Assembly (NCBI GenBank): GCA_965202735.1
Contig: OZ241844.1
Coordinates: 1,364,001 to 1,428,000 of the forward strand
DNA length: 64,000 nucleotides
Direction of reading: 5' to 3'
From: HK1 sp965202735
GTDB taxonomy: Bacteria > Pseudomonadota > Gammaproteobacteria > HK1
Shown here piece by piece: positions 35,411-43,699 of the stretch (position 1 is its first letter; every line of letters begins with the position of its first letter). The position numbers and the translations under genes were made by a program. The notes below the pieces were generated by a model. That model did not search any database, was not told where the DNA came from, and saw only the letters and a program-made list of their open reading frames with translations.

Positions 35411-36736
35411 ATGATCGTCGAGCTCGAATACGGCCGCGGGCGGCTCCCGGTGCGCATGCCCGACGGCTGCGAAGTCACGGTGCTGCGCAAGAAGCCGCTG
35501 CCGGTAGTCGAGGATGCGGCCGGCGCGGTGGCGCGCGCGTTCGCCGAGCCCACCGGGGCGCCGCCGCTGGCAAGCCTTGCCCGGGGCAGGCGCTCCGCCT
35601 GCATCCTCGTCTGCGACATCACCCGCCCGGTGCCGAACCACGTGTTCCTCGGGCCGATGATCCGCACCCTCGTCGACGGCGGCATCCCGGCCCGGAACAT
35701 CACCGTCCTGGTCGCGACCGGACTGCACCGGCCGAACGAGGGCGAGGAGCTCGCGGAGCTCGTCGGGGACCGATGGGTGCTCGACACGGTCCGGGTCGAG
35801 AACCACTTCGCGCGCGACGGCGAGGCGCACGTCGACCTCGGCGTCACCGCGACGAGGGGCACGCCGGTGAAGCTCGACCGGCGCTTCGTCGATGCGGAGC
35901 TCCGGATCGCGACCGGGCTCGTCGAGCCGCACTTCATGGCCGGCTGGTCCGGCGGCCGCAAGATCGTCGCCCCCGGGGTGGCGCATGAGGACACCATCCG
36001 CACCTTCCACAACGCGCGGTTCATGGAGGACCCGGCCGCCGTCCAGTGCAACCTCGACGGCAATCCGCTGCACGAGGAGCAGCTCGAGATCATGCGCATG
36101 CTCGGGGACGTCCACGCCGTCAACACCGTCATCGACGAGCGACGCCGGCTGTGCTTCGTGAACTTCGGCGACATCGTCGAGAGCCACGGCGAGGCGGTGC
36201 GGTTCGCGCATGGCTCCTGCGCGGTGCCGGTCGGCCGGAAGTTCTCGACCGTCGTCACCTCCGCCGCGGGCCATCCGCTCGACCGGACCTACTACCAGAC
36301 CGTGAAGGGCATGGTGACGCCCATCGACATCCTCGCCCCGGGCGCGAGCCTCATCATCGCCTCCGACTGCTCCGAGGGAATCGGCTCGCCCCACTACCGG
36401 GAAGCCCAGCGCCGGCTCGTCGCGGACGGCCCCGACGGATTTCTCGCGAGCATCCTGCGCAAGCCCCTCGCGGACATCGACGAGTGGCAGACCGAGATGC
36501 AGCTCAAGCCGATGCGGCTCGCCGGCATCCACCTGTACTCGCAGGGCCTGCCGGCCGAGGACCGGGGACTGACCGGGGTGAACGTCGTCGATTCGATCGA
36601 GGATGCCGTCGCGCGCTCCGTCGAGGAGAGCGGCGACCCGGCGGTCGCGGTGATCCCGGAAGGCCCCTACGTGGTGCCCCGGTTCATACCGGGACGTACC
36701 GATGGTGCAAATCCTGCCAGCGCCCGCCCCGCATGA
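35411..36736 (+). CDS. larA: LarA, nickel-dependent lactate racemase
   Basis: This 441-residue enzyme interconverts D- and L-lactate or a related 2-hydroxy acid using the nickel-pincer nucleotide. The key residues are in place: VATGLHRP (proton-transfer His), VEPHFMAGWSGGRK (catalytic His and the Lys that binds the cofactor, near 174 and 184) and TIRTFHNARF (nickel-ligand His near 200). ATG 35411 follows GGAGG. The last residues (TDGANPASARPA) are encoded by a 43-bp segment that is repeated at 37825, so the natural C-terminal tail may have been replaced. It is divergent from larC. No nickel transporter or lactate permease is adjacent. Confidence 0.92.
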   Translation: MIVELEYGRGRLPVRMPDGCEVTVLRKKPLPVVEDAAGAVARAFAEPTGAPPLASLARGRRSACILVCDITRPVPNHVFLGPMIRTLVDGGIPARNITVLVATGLHRPNEGEELAELVGDRWVLDTVRVENHFARDGEAHVDLGVTATRGTPVKLDRRFVDAELRIATGLVEPHFMAGWSGGRKIVAPGVAHEDTIRTFHNARFMEDPAAVQCNLDGNPLHEEQLEIMRMLGDVHAVNTVIDERRRLCFVNFGDIVESHGEAVRFAHGSCAVPVGRKFSTVVTSAAGHPLDRTYYQTVKGMVTPIDILAPGASLIIASDCSEGIGSPHYREAQRRLVADGPDGFLASILRKPLADIDEWQTEMQLKPMRLAGIHLYSQGLPAEDRGLTGVNVVDSIEDAVARSVEESGDPAVAVIPEGPYVVPRFIPGRTDGANPASARPA

Positions 36737-36744
36737 ACCTGAGG
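36702..36744 (+). repeat. 43-bp direct repeat, left copy (other copy 37825-37867)
   Basis: ATGGTGCAAATCCTGCCAGC at 36702 and ATGGTGCCATTCCTGCCAGC at 37825 belong to 43-bp blocks with four mismatches. They bound a 1.1-kb segment full of gene fragments. The left copy provides the end of larA, the right copy the start of a truncated antitoxin frame. Confidence 0.7.
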
Positions 36745-36772
36745 AAAAGCCCGCAGTGACAGGGCGTTATGG

Positions 36773-36871
36773 TTCAGACTCTCCCGCACCTCCAAGCGGC
36801 TTCCACGACGAAACGCCGTCGCGGCCGGCATCGTCGCGGCGATCAAGCATACCGAAAGGAAGAAGCGATGA
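36773..36871 (+). pseudogene. 3' fragment of an unidentified gene overlapping the HTH antitoxin start
   Basis: A frame reading FRLSRTSKRLPRRNAVAAG and ending HTERKKR stops at 36871, overlapping the HTH gene start by ATGA. It has no start of its own and begins just after the 43-bp repeat. In HigBA-like modules a small toxin precedes the HTH antitoxin with such an overlap, so this could be the tail of a deleted toxin gene (inference). Confidence 0.4.
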
Positions 36872-37149
36872 GCACCTTCGGAGAAGACCTGATCCAATCG
36901 CTCAACGAGGCCCTTGCCCACGCCGAGGGCAAGGGCTCTGCCATCGTGCATGCGCCCGTGACGCCGCGCGAGGTCCGCAAGCAGGCGAAGCTGACCCAGG
37001 CGCAGATGGCGCCGCTGGTCGGCATGAGCCTGTCCGGCTATCGCAAGTGGGAACAGGGAACGCGCCGGGTCAGCGGCCCGGCGGCGGCGCTTCTGCGCGT
37101 GATCCAGAAAGAGCCGGAGGCTGTCAGGCGCGCATTACTGTCTGCATAA
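36868..37149 (+). CDS. Helix-turn-helix antitoxin-like protein (HigA/NadS type)
   Basis: This 93-residue DNA-binding protein starts MSTFGEDLIQSLNEALAHAEG and contains a Cro/C1-type HTH: TPREVRKQAKLTQAQMAPLVGMSLSGYRKWEQGTRRVSGPAAALLRVI. Such proteins are antitoxins and autorepressors of HigB/RelE-type modules. ATG 36868 follows AGGAAG and overlaps the preceding fragment. No complete toxin gene is adjacent, so it may be an orphan left by rearrangement. Confidence 0.8.
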   Translation: MSTFGEDLIQSLNEALAHAEGKGSAIVHAPVTPREVRKQAKLTQAQMAPLVGMSLSGYRKWEQGTRRVSGPAAALLRVIQKEPEAVRRALLSA

Positions 37150-37261
37150 TCCGCAGCTTGCGCTTATTCACGCGAATGCTCGTAAGGGATTGATCTGTCT
37201 ACTGAATCCCGAATCTCGTATCTATGTGGTGTCAAAGACGGGTTAGAGTCTGGCCCGAGAC

Positions 37262-37525
37262 TCACTCCAGGAGCCCTTCCCCACCGCACTTCAATAACGC
37301 CCTTTACGGGACGCTTACGGGAAACCAGCTCTACATGCTCGCCGCCATCCTGGCGCACAATCTCACCCGCGAGATTCAGATGCGAATCGCTCCGCGCGCG
37401 CCGAACCACACCAAAACGCGCCGCCCTGTGGTGCTTTCGCGAAATCGGGACCCTTCGCCATACCCTCATTCAGCGCGCCGGGCGCATCATTCGCCCCGAA
37501 GGAACCGACGGCCGGATGCCGCGGT
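37262..37525 (+). pseudogene. C-terminal remnant of an IS1380/IS4-like transposase
   Basis: The peptide ALYGTLTGNQLYMLAAILAH followed by NLTREIQMR resembles the C-terminal third of IS1380-type transposases. The similarity continues after a frameshift near 37440 as WCFREIGTLRHTLIQRAGRI. There is no start, no DDE core and no matching terminal repeat nearby. This is decayed insertion-sequence debris inside the toxin-antitoxin area. Confidence 0.5.
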
Positions 37526-37824
37526 CGGGACGACATCGCGCCGCGCGTTCTGCTTGCCATCGCCGACCGTGCGGACCGCACCGATGATCCCCCGGTGCGC
37601 GGGCCGTTTCGCAATTGCCTCGTCGCCATGTGCTTCCTGCACTACCGCTTGGAAGCCGCGCAGCGGTCTTGGGATCGTCTCCGCAAGTGCACGGCGGGCG
37701 CTGCCGCTCAAGCGCCGCTCGGGCTGAATGCTTGTTGCGCAACGGCTTTCATCGCCCGACGGATTGAGCGGTCAGGAAGCAGAATCAAGACGCCCTTCAG
37801 CGCGTCCATGACACACCGGCGCCC
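37526..37824. other. Unassigned debris between transposase remnant and toxin module
   Basis: No convincing gene was seen. A minus-strand peptide MDALKGVLILLPDRSIRRAM (about 37810-37708) is open but too short to place. GCGCGTCCATGACA near 37801 repeats the sequence at the end of the GNAT gene (38477). Confidence 0.35.
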
Positions 37825-37965
37825 ATGGTGCCATTCCTGCCAGCGCCCACCCCGCATGAACCCGAGGAATTGCGTTTCTTCGATGCCCTTGCCGGTCCGC
37901 CGTCGCCGAACGACCGCCTCCGCGCGGCGCTGGAAGAGCACGCAAGGCGCGTCGACTCGCGTTGA
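37825..37965 (+). pseudogene. Truncated TacA/DUF1778-like antitoxin frame
   Basis: This 46-residue frame reads MVPFLPAPTPHEPEE followed by LRFFDALAGPPSPNDRLRAA and ends EEHARRVDSR. The second half matches the C-terminal toxin-neutralising tail typical of DUF1778 antitoxins (F..AL..PP.PN..LR.A). The ribbon-helix-helix DNA-binding half is missing and is replaced by the 43-bp repeat sequence. Its TGA overlaps the toxin TTG start (TTGA), as in intact modules. It may still neutralise the toxin but could not repress the operon. Confidence 0.55.
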
Positions 37966-38486
37966 CCGATCCCGATACGCTCATTGTCGAGCCGCTCGGC
38001 AGACGGCACGACCGGGTGGCCTTTTCATGCGGCCTTCCCGAGCTGGACCGCTATCTGGCGCGCCAGGCCGGTCAGGACGTCCGGCGCCGGATCGCCCGGG
38101 TGTTCGTCTGCACCGCCGGCCACGCCGATGCCATCCTCGGTTTCTACACGCTGAGCGCCCTGTCGATCGACCTGGCCTCGCTGCCCGATGCGCTGTCGAG
38201 GAAGCTGCCGCGCCATCCGGTGCCTTGCGCCCTGATCGGCCGGCTGGCGGTCGACCGCTCGGCGCACGGGCGCGGTCTCGGACGCATGCTTCTCGCCGAT
38301 GCGGTCAAGCGGACCGTGGCCGCCGGTGAAACCGTGGCCATGCATGCCATGATCGTGGATGCCGCGAACGAGGACGCAAAACGCTTCTGCGAGAGGTTCG
38401 GCTTCGCACTGCTCACGGGCGACCCGATGCGCCTGTTTCTTCCGCTCGGCCATACCGCCCTGCAAGGCCCGTCGGCGCGTCCATGA
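37962..38486 (+). CDS. GNAT-family toxin (TacT/AtaT-like acetyltransferase)
   Basis: This 174-residue GNAT protein has the hallmarks of toxins that acetylate charged tRNA: an N-terminal FSCGLPELDRYLARQAGQD, GFYTLSALSIDL, and the acetyl-CoA loop GRLAVDRSAHGRGLGRMLLADAV near residues 88-110. ALLTGDPMRLFLPL closes the fold. The start is TTG 37962, translationally coupled to the truncated antitoxin. The last 12 residues (TALQGPSARP) run into repeated sequence. Alternative: a housekeeping N-acetyltransferase, but the gene pairing and motifs favour a toxin. Confidence 0.8.
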   Translation: MTDPDTLIVEPLGRRHDRVAFSCGLPELDRYLARQAGQDVRRRIARVFVCTAGHADAILGFYTLSALSIDLASLPDALSRKLPRHPVPCALIGRLAVDRSAHGRGLGRMLLADAVKRTVAAGETVAMHAMIVDAANEDAKRFCERFGFALLTGDPMRLFLPLGHTALQGPSARP

Positions 38487-38702
38487 CAGACCGGTACGCG
38501 GCGCCGGCGGGCATACCGCCATGGGTCCGCTTGACGAGCTCCGCGACCACGAACGACTCGAGCCCGGAACGCGGCGCCGAAGGGCATGCCGCCATGAGTC
38601 CCGCCCGAGGCGGCGGCCGCCGGGTGACGCCCGGCCAGGGCCGGGGACGTCGCACCGGTGCCGCCGGCCCCATCGGTGGCGGCCGCGGTCCGATGCGTTC
38701 GC

Positions 38703-39581
38703 TCAGTCGTAGCGGCCCCGCAGCCGTTCGAGCGGCGGATTGCCGGCATCGGCTTCGGGCCGCGCCAGCGTCATGTCGACGAGCAGGTAGCCGCCGCGCA
38801 TGACGGCCTCGTCCGGCTTCCCGAGCGCGCGGGTGATCCGCAGCATGTCCGCCCGCTCCTCGGCGGCCAGCGCCTTGCGATAGCGGACCGGCCCGGTACC
38901 CAGGCTCTCGGCGCGATAGCCCCGGTCGGCCCACAGCGCGTTCAGCGCCGCCCAGTCCACGTCGGGACGAGGGCAGCAGATGAACCAGGGCCGGGCCGCA
39001 TCGCCGCAGCCGTCGAGAATGCGTTCGAACGCGACCGGCAGCAGATCGCCCACCGAGCCGCTCTCGACCACCAGGTCCACGCCGCGCAGGAAGCGCGCCA
39101 GCCCGGCGCTCGGCGGGTCCTCGACGAGGTTCTCGTGGAAGGCCCGATCGAGGAACCCGAGCGCCGCGGCGTACTCCAGCGCGACCCCGGCGATGTCGGC
39201 GCCGCCGATCTCGAAGCGTGCCGGTTCCTCGCGCCGCGCGGCGAAGAAGGCCGCGTCCGCTTCCCAGTACCGCCTGGCGTCGGCCGGCCGCCATTGCCGC
39301 TCGCCGTACCGGGCGTAGATCTCCGCCACGGAGATATCGTGTCGAAGCAGCGCTCCGACGGTCCCGTAGCCGCAGGCGAAGTCCAGCACCCGCAGCGTGC
39401 CGCCGGTGCCGCGGGCGGCGCACACGGGACGATGGATGGCCCTCAGCGCACGCGCCAGCGCCTCCGGCATGCGGTAGTCGGACGGCCTCAGTGCGGTGAA
39501 GTAGCGGCTCGGGTCTTCGAGGTCGTAGACCCGCGCGAAGTCGTCCTTGTGCCTGGGGAGGCTGTCGATCGGCTCCGGCAT
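38703..39581 (-). CDS. SAM-dependent methyltransferase-like protein
   Basis: This 292-residue class I methyltransferase fold has motif I LRVLDFACGYGTVGALLRHD near residue 63. Further segments are FEIGGADIAGVALEYAAALGFLD (acidic loop), VDLVVESGSVGDLL and WFICCPRPDVDWAALNALWADRGYRAE. The first 25 residues include KDDFARVYDLEDPSRYFTALRPSDYRMPE, a header seen in small-molecule methyltransferases of unknown substrate. It is not obviously linked to its neighbours. ATG 39581 lies 12 bp after a short upstream frame. Confidence 0.7.
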   Translation of the reverse strand: MPEPIDSLPRHKDDFARVYDLEDPSRYFTALRPSDYRMPEALARALRAIHRPVCAARGTGGTLRVLDFACGYGTVGALLRHDISVAEIYARYGERQWRPADARRYWEADAAFFAARREEPARFEIGGADIAGVALEYAAALGFLDRAFHENLVEDPPSAGLARFLRGVDLVVESGSVGDLLPVAFERILDGCGDAARPWFICCPRPDVDWAALNALWADRGYRAESLGTGPVRYRKALAAEERADMLRITRALGKPDEAVMRGGYLLVDMTLARPEADAGNPPLERLRGRYD

Positions 39582-39946
39582 CGAGGGCCCGCGTCACGAG
39601 ACGGCGGCCACCTGCACGTCGTCGCCCTCCCCGACCCGGCAGGCGCTGCTGTCGGAGCGGACCCGCGGCGAGAGCTGCCGTGTCCAGTGCTCGTGCGCCT
39701 CGCAGCGGTAGCCGTCCATCACCATGAGGTCGGCCAGCGCGGGAGTTGAATCACTCTCATGGAACGGCTCGTGGCGGACATCGGTCGGGAGTGCGGAGGA
39801 TACGGGGACTGCGCCGGCAGGTGAACACCGCGGCGCTCCGGCCCGGACTTGCTGCCGGTCCGCTTCGCCGACGGTATAATTGCAGCAACGAGGCATGGTC
39901 GGGACTGAAGCCCGGACCACTCCGCGGTAGAGGCAGACCAGGCGAA
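39582..39946. other. Spacer with short minus-strand frame and a consensus -10 box
   Basis: On the minus strand a 43-codon frame (39725-39594) reads MVMDGYRCEAHEHWTRQLSP and onward. It ends 12 bp before the methyltransferase and could be a small gene or the end of a deleted one; it is not recognised. On the plus strand TATAAT (39875-39880) is a perfect -10 box, with TTGCTG 20 bp upstream, leading into the ATPase-TOPRIM genes. Confidence 0.4.
39849..39880 (+). promoter_or_regulatory. Candidate promoter of the ATPase-TOPRIM operon
   Basis: The hexamer TATAAT stands at 39875-39880 in an otherwise GC-rich spacer, 67 bp before ATG 39947. The best -35 match, TTGCTG at 39849, is at a long spacing of 20 bp, suggesting a weak or activated promoter. 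Confidence 0.45.
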
Positions 39947-41374
39947 ATGTTGACCCGCCTTGAAGTCGATGGATTCAGGAACCTGATCGGGTTCGCCGTC
40001 GACTTCAGTCCGTACACCTGCATTGCGGGACAGAACGGGACCGGGAAATCGAATATCTTCGATGCCATCCATTTCCTGTCCCTGCTGGCCGATCATTCGA
40101 TCCTCGAAGCCGCAGTCCGCGTCCGGGCGCGGACGGAAGATACCGCACGTCTGGAAGATCTGTTCTTTCGCGGGGAGACGGCCAGTCGGGATTCATTCAA
40201 GCTCGCCGCCGAGATGCTGGTGGAGCAGGACGTCACCGATGACTTCGGGCGCCCGGGCAAGGCCAGCTCGACTTTCTTGCGGTACGAGGTCGAAATGGGA
40301 AAGAAGTATTCGACTTCGGAAAAGTCCTCCCGGTCAATTTTCGACATGGAGCTTCTCTCGGAGTCCTTGCACCACATTCGGCAGGGAGACGCAAGGAAGA
40401 GACTTCGGTTTCCCCATGCGAAAGCGCATTTCAGGGACAAGGCGGTTCGAAATCGACGGTTCGCCAGGACCGGGTACATCTCGACGGAGCGGAGTGCGGA
40501 CGGGGCGACGGAAATCATCGTGCATCAGGACGGCGGGTCGAGAGGTCCCGGCCAGAGAGCCCCGGCTCGCTCAGCGCCACGGACGATCGTGGGCACGACC
40601 AATACGGTTGCCACTCCGACAATCCTTGCCGTACGCAGGGAGATGCAGAAATGGCGGTTGCTTTCACTCGAACCGAGCGCCATGCGTCGTCCCGATCGTC
40701 TCGGAAGAGATCCGACGGTCGTTTCCGACAACGGAGCCCATCTTGCCGCTGCGCTGAACCGGCTGAAGGAAACGGAAAGTCCCGGCGGAAGCGTCGTCGC
40801 GAGAGTCTCTTCGAGACTGGCCGAGCTTGTGCCCGTGATCAGTGTCGATGTCGCACGCGACGACGTTCGTGAACTTCTGACGCTTTCGGTGACCGAAGCC
40901 GGTGGCCAGCAATTCGCGGCGAATGCGATTTCGGACGGCACGTTGCGTTTTCTTGCGCTCTCGGTACTGGCCGAAGATCCGGAAGCCAAGGGCCTGATCT
41001 GCATCGAAGAGCCCGAGAACGGCATTCATCCCGAAAGATTGCCGGCCATGGCCAGGCTGATTCGGGAGCTGGCCGTGGATGTCGACAGCCCGATTGATTC
41101 CGAAAACATCATGCGTCAAGTCATCCTGGCAACCCATTCTCCGTACTTTCTGCAGCTTCAAAACGCCGATGACGTACTGCTTGCACAAGAAGCCACGCTG
41201 CGATACGGCGATTCATCCGTGCGTGGCCTCCGTTGCTACCCGTTGAAAGGCAGTTGGCGGACAGAGGCCGAGGGTGGAGGCCCGGCTCTTGGACTGTCGA
41301 TGATGCAGGACTACCTGCAGCCGCCCGATGGTGTACAGCTTCGCTTGCCGTTCGATTCGACCCGATTCCCGTGA
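39947..41374 (+). CDS. AAA-family (OLD/RecF-like) ATPase of a two-gene ATPase-TOPRIM module
   Basis: This 475-residue SMC-like ABC ATPase starts MLTRLEVDGFRNLIGFAVDF, the typical opening of OLD/AAA_15/AAA_21 proteins. Walker A is GQNGTGKSN near residue 28 and the signature-like region is AISDGTLRFLALSVLAED. Walker B is LICIEEPENGIHPERLP near residue 350, and the H-loop is ATHSPYFL near residue 395. The central 170 residues are charged and may be an inserted coiled region. It overlaps the next gene by GTGA. Its base composition is lower in GC than that of its neighbours. Family members pair with nucleases in anti-phage systems (OLD, Gabija, PARIS); the exact system is not identified. Confidence 0.8.
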   Translation: MLTRLEVDGFRNLIGFAVDFSPYTCIAGQNGTGKSNIFDAIHFLSLLADHSILEAAVRVRARTEDTARLEDLFFRGETASRDSFKLAAEMLVEQDVTDDFGRPGKASSTFLRYEVEMGKKYSTSEKSSRSIFDMELLSESLHHIRQGDARKRLRFPHAKAHFRDKAVRNRRFARTGYISTERSADGATEIIVHQDGGSRGPGQRAPARSAPRTIVGTTNTVATPTILAVRREMQKWRLLSLEPSAMRRPDRLGRDPTVVSDNGAHLAAALNRLKETESPGGSVVARVSSRLAELVPVISVDVARDDVRELLTLSVTEAGGQQFAANAISDGTLRFLALSVLAEDPEAKGLICIEEPENGIHPERLPAMARLIRELAVDVDSPIDSENIMRQVILATHSPYFLQLQNADDVLLAQEATLRYGDSSVRGLRCYPLKGSWRTEAEGGGPALGLSMMQDYLQPPDGVQLRLPFDSTRFP

Positions 41375-42027
41375 ACGACCGCCTGATTCGCTTTCTCCTC
41401 CTGTGCGAGGGGACTTCGGACCGGGCGCTGGTTCCACACCTCCGTCAGCTATTGGCGCATTGCGGCGCAGCGGAGGTGGTCGGGACAGCGGTCGCCCTCG
41501 CCAGCGTGGATGATCCCGTGAAGGGAGGAGGCTCGGTGCTGGAGAGGAAATTGCGAACCGTCCTTGCCGGGGAATCCGAGTTCGATGTGCTCTTTGTCCA
41601 CCGTGATGCCGATTCGGCCGGAATCGAAGAGCGGTCCAGGGAGATTGCCGAGGCATCGAACAATGCGGAACTGGAGGTCGATCGCGTCACCGTCATTCCC
41701 GTCAGAACGACAGAGGCATGGATTCTTCTGGATGAGGCCGCGATTCGCAGAGTTGCCGGCAACCCGAAAGGAAGACAGCCGCTGAACTTGCCACGACCTG
41801 CAAACGTCGAGCACGAAGCAGACCCGAAGACAAGGCTGGAATCCGCTCTGATTGCGGCCAGCGGCCATCGGGGACATCGTCTCAGGAAATTCAGAAAGAA
41901 GTTTCCGCAGCATCGGCGAATCCTGCTGGAGCAACTGCCGGTCGGCGGCTCTCTCGCTGAAGTACCCGCATGGGCGCGACTCGAGCGGGCGGTGTCGGAG
42001 TTCGTTTCCCGGCCAGCCTCCGCATAA
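41371..42027 (+). CDS. TOPRIM-like putative nuclease partner of the ATPase
   Basis: This 218-residue protein begins NDRLIRFLLLCEGTSDRALV, with the conserved acidic residue of TOPRIM folds in CEGTSD (near residue 12). LFVHRDADSAG near residues 76-84 supplies the DxD motif, and VIPVRTTEAWILLDEAAIR follows. These are the three landmarks of TOPRIM-like DUF4276/DUF4435 or RloG-type proteins. It probably cleaves nucleic acid when triggered by the ATPase (inference). The start is GTG 41371, overlapping the ATPase stop by four bases, so a complex made in fixed ratio is likely. The C-terminus is basic (RLRKFRKKFPQHRR), consistent with nucleic-acid contact. Confidence 0.7.
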   Translation: MNDRLIRFLLLCEGTSDRALVPHLRQLLAHCGAAEVVGTAVALASVDDPVKGGGSVLERKLRTVLAGESEFDVLFVHRDADSAGIEERSREIAEASNNAELEVDRVTVIPVRTTEAWILLDEAAIRRVAGNPKGRQPLNLPRPANVEHEADPKTRLESALIAASGHRGHRLRKFRKKFPQHRRILLEQLPVGGSLAEVPAWARLERAVSEFVSRPASA

Positions 42028-42373
42028 GGCCCGCAGGAACCGGAGAACGTCGAGCAGCGGTTGCGTTCGCCGCGACCGGCGCAGACGGACAGGCCAGCCG
42101 GAATACTTTCCTCATGTTCGGGCGCGACCCTCGAGGCCGCATACCCGATGCCTGCGTCCAGCTACTTCGAATCGACACCGTCTACGACCCCGAAATGACG
42201 ATGTACCCCCGGGCCGGAGGCGGCGTGCACTGCATGTGCCGGCCCCTGTGCCGCGAGGCGGCCTGGAACGCGAGGCCCGCCGATGCGGCGAGTCCCGGTG
42301 GCGGCCGCCAGCGTCGCGACCGGCGCCGCGGGGTGGGGAAGCATTCGGACGGCGCCGGATGCATCGGGCGCCA
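42028..42373. other. Gene-free gap after the ATPase-TOPRIM pair
   Basis: About 346 bp between convergent genes. Several frames are open by virtue of GC content, but none shows a start with ribosome site, a domain or a repeat. No terminator hairpin with a T-run was seen. Confidence 0.4.
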
Positions 42374-43699
42374 TCAGCGCGATTCACGCTCCCGGCGGAG
42401 AGCTTCCGCGGGCGATGGATTCAGCTCCTGCTCCCTCGGCTCCGGCTCCGGTGGCGGACGCCCGGATTCGCGAGGTCGGGCATCGCCTTGCGGGCCGGCG
42501 CCCGGTCGGGCTCGCGGCGCCGGCCGCCCGAGCCGCTCCGCGAGCGCGCGCAGAGCCCGCGCGAGCTCCGGGAACAGCTCCACGCCATCGCGCAGCGCCG
42601 CCGCCTTGCGGTCCAGCGCGAGCTGGCCCGGCATCCGCACGCCGCGCGACGGGTCCGCGCGCCGGCTCGCAACGCATGCCTCGGCGAGCCGGTCCACCTG
42701 GCGGGAGAACGCCTGCGCGCCGGCGAACCTCGGTGGCGCGAAGGCGAGGACCAGCACGCTCGCACCCCAGCCGCTCGGCTCGTCGGCGCGTCCGAAGCCC
42801 GCCAGCCCCTGCGTGAGCGCCTCGACCAGCAGGCCCAGGGCGAAGCCCTTGTGCCCGTGGTCGAGCCCCCCGAGCGGCAGCAGGGCCCCTCCGCGGTCGA
42901 GGGCTTCGGGGTCGTCGGTGGCCTCGCCCGCGGCGTCGATGAGCCATCGTCCGGGCAGGCGCTCCCCGCGGGCGCGGGCGCGGGCGGTCAGTCCCGCGGT
43001 GGTGATCGAAGTGCTCAGGTCGAGGAGGATCGGTGCGTCGCGGCCCGGGATGCCGGCCGCGATCGGGTCGGGGGTGAGCACCGGGCTCGACCCCCCGAAC
43101 GGCGCGACCAGGGCGTCGCCCGGGTCCGAGCACAGCACCAGCACGAGGTAGCCCTGCCGCGCCGGCGATTCCAGAAACGACGCGAGGCATCCGATGTGGT
43201 GGCTGCGCCGTATCGCCACCGCCCCGACCCCGAACGAGTCCGCCCGTTCGCGGGCTTCGTCGACGGCGCGCGCGGTCACCCAGATCCCGGGAAGCCGCCG
43301 CGCGTCCCAGCACGCCGCCGCGCCGCGCGAGGCGAGGACGTCCGGCACGCCGTCTGTCGCCATCTCGCCGGACTCGACCTCCGCGACGTAGTCGGCGAGC
43401 AGCGCGAGCCCGTGGGTGGTGTGGCCGTAGAGGTCGGCCTCGACGAGGCCGCCGGCCACCACCGCCGCCTTGTCCCGCGGCATGCCGGCGGCCGCGAGCG
43501 CACCGGCGGCGAAGGCGCGAAGGCCGTTCGCGTCGAAGCGCTCGACCGCGCTGCCCGCCGGGCCGGGCGGTGCGGGCGGTGCGGTGGCCGGAGCGTCCCC
43601 GGGCGCCGGGCGGCGCTCGCGCCGCGCATCCTGCGCATCTTCCGGGCCCGCCCCCTCCGGCGCCGGCCCGCGTGCCGAGCCCGGTGTCCGGCCGCTCAC
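42374..43699 (-). CDS. Ldh2/MDH-family (malate/L-lactate/ureidoglycolate type) dehydrogenase
   Basis: This 441-residue NAD(P)-dependent oxidoreductase of the Ldh2 family, not Rossmann-fold LDH, has YGHTTHGLALLADYV, RRSHHIGCLASFLE with the catalytic His, DLSTSITTAG, DHGHKGFALGLLVEALT and the C-terminal ASRRADPSRGVRMPGQ. Members reduce 2-keto acids or cyclic imines, or oxidise ureidoglycolate, 2,3-diketogulonate and similar compounds. The usual length is about 340. The extra N-terminal 50 and C-terminal 60 residues are low-complexity Pro/Arg/Ala/Glu. GTG 43699 overlaps the permease stop (GTGA). It ends a seven-gene operon transcribed from about 49.2 kb. Confidence 0.82.
   Translation of the reverse strand: MSGRTPGSARGPAPEGAGPEDAQDARRERRPAPGDAPATAPPAPPGPAGSAVERFDANGLRAFAAGALAAAGMPRDKAAVVAGGLVEADLYGHTTHGLALLADYVAEVESGEMATDGVPDVLASRGAAACWDARRLPGIWVTARAVDEARERADSFGVGAVAIRRSHHIGCLASFLESPARQGYLVLVLCSDPGDALVAPFGGSSPVLTPDPIAAGIPGRDAPILLDLSTSITTAGLTARARARGERLPGRWLIDAAGEATDDPEALDRGGALLPLGGLDHGHKGFALGLLVEALTQGLAGFGRADEPSGWGASVLVLAFAPPRFAGAQAFSRQVDRLAEACVASRRADPSRGVRMPGQLALDRKAAALRDGVELFPELARALRALAERLGRPAPRARPGAGPQGDARPRESGRPPPEPEPREQELNPSPAEALRRERESR

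Noticed and set aside
36868..37149. Complete HigBA module
   Set aside because: No full toxin gene adjoins the HTH gene; only a roughly 32-residue tail without start precedes it.
39947..42027. Naming the pair as PARIS or Gabija
   Set aside because: Walker and TOPRIM motifs support the general architecture only; GajB helicase is absent and the small protein could not be assigned to AriB by eye.
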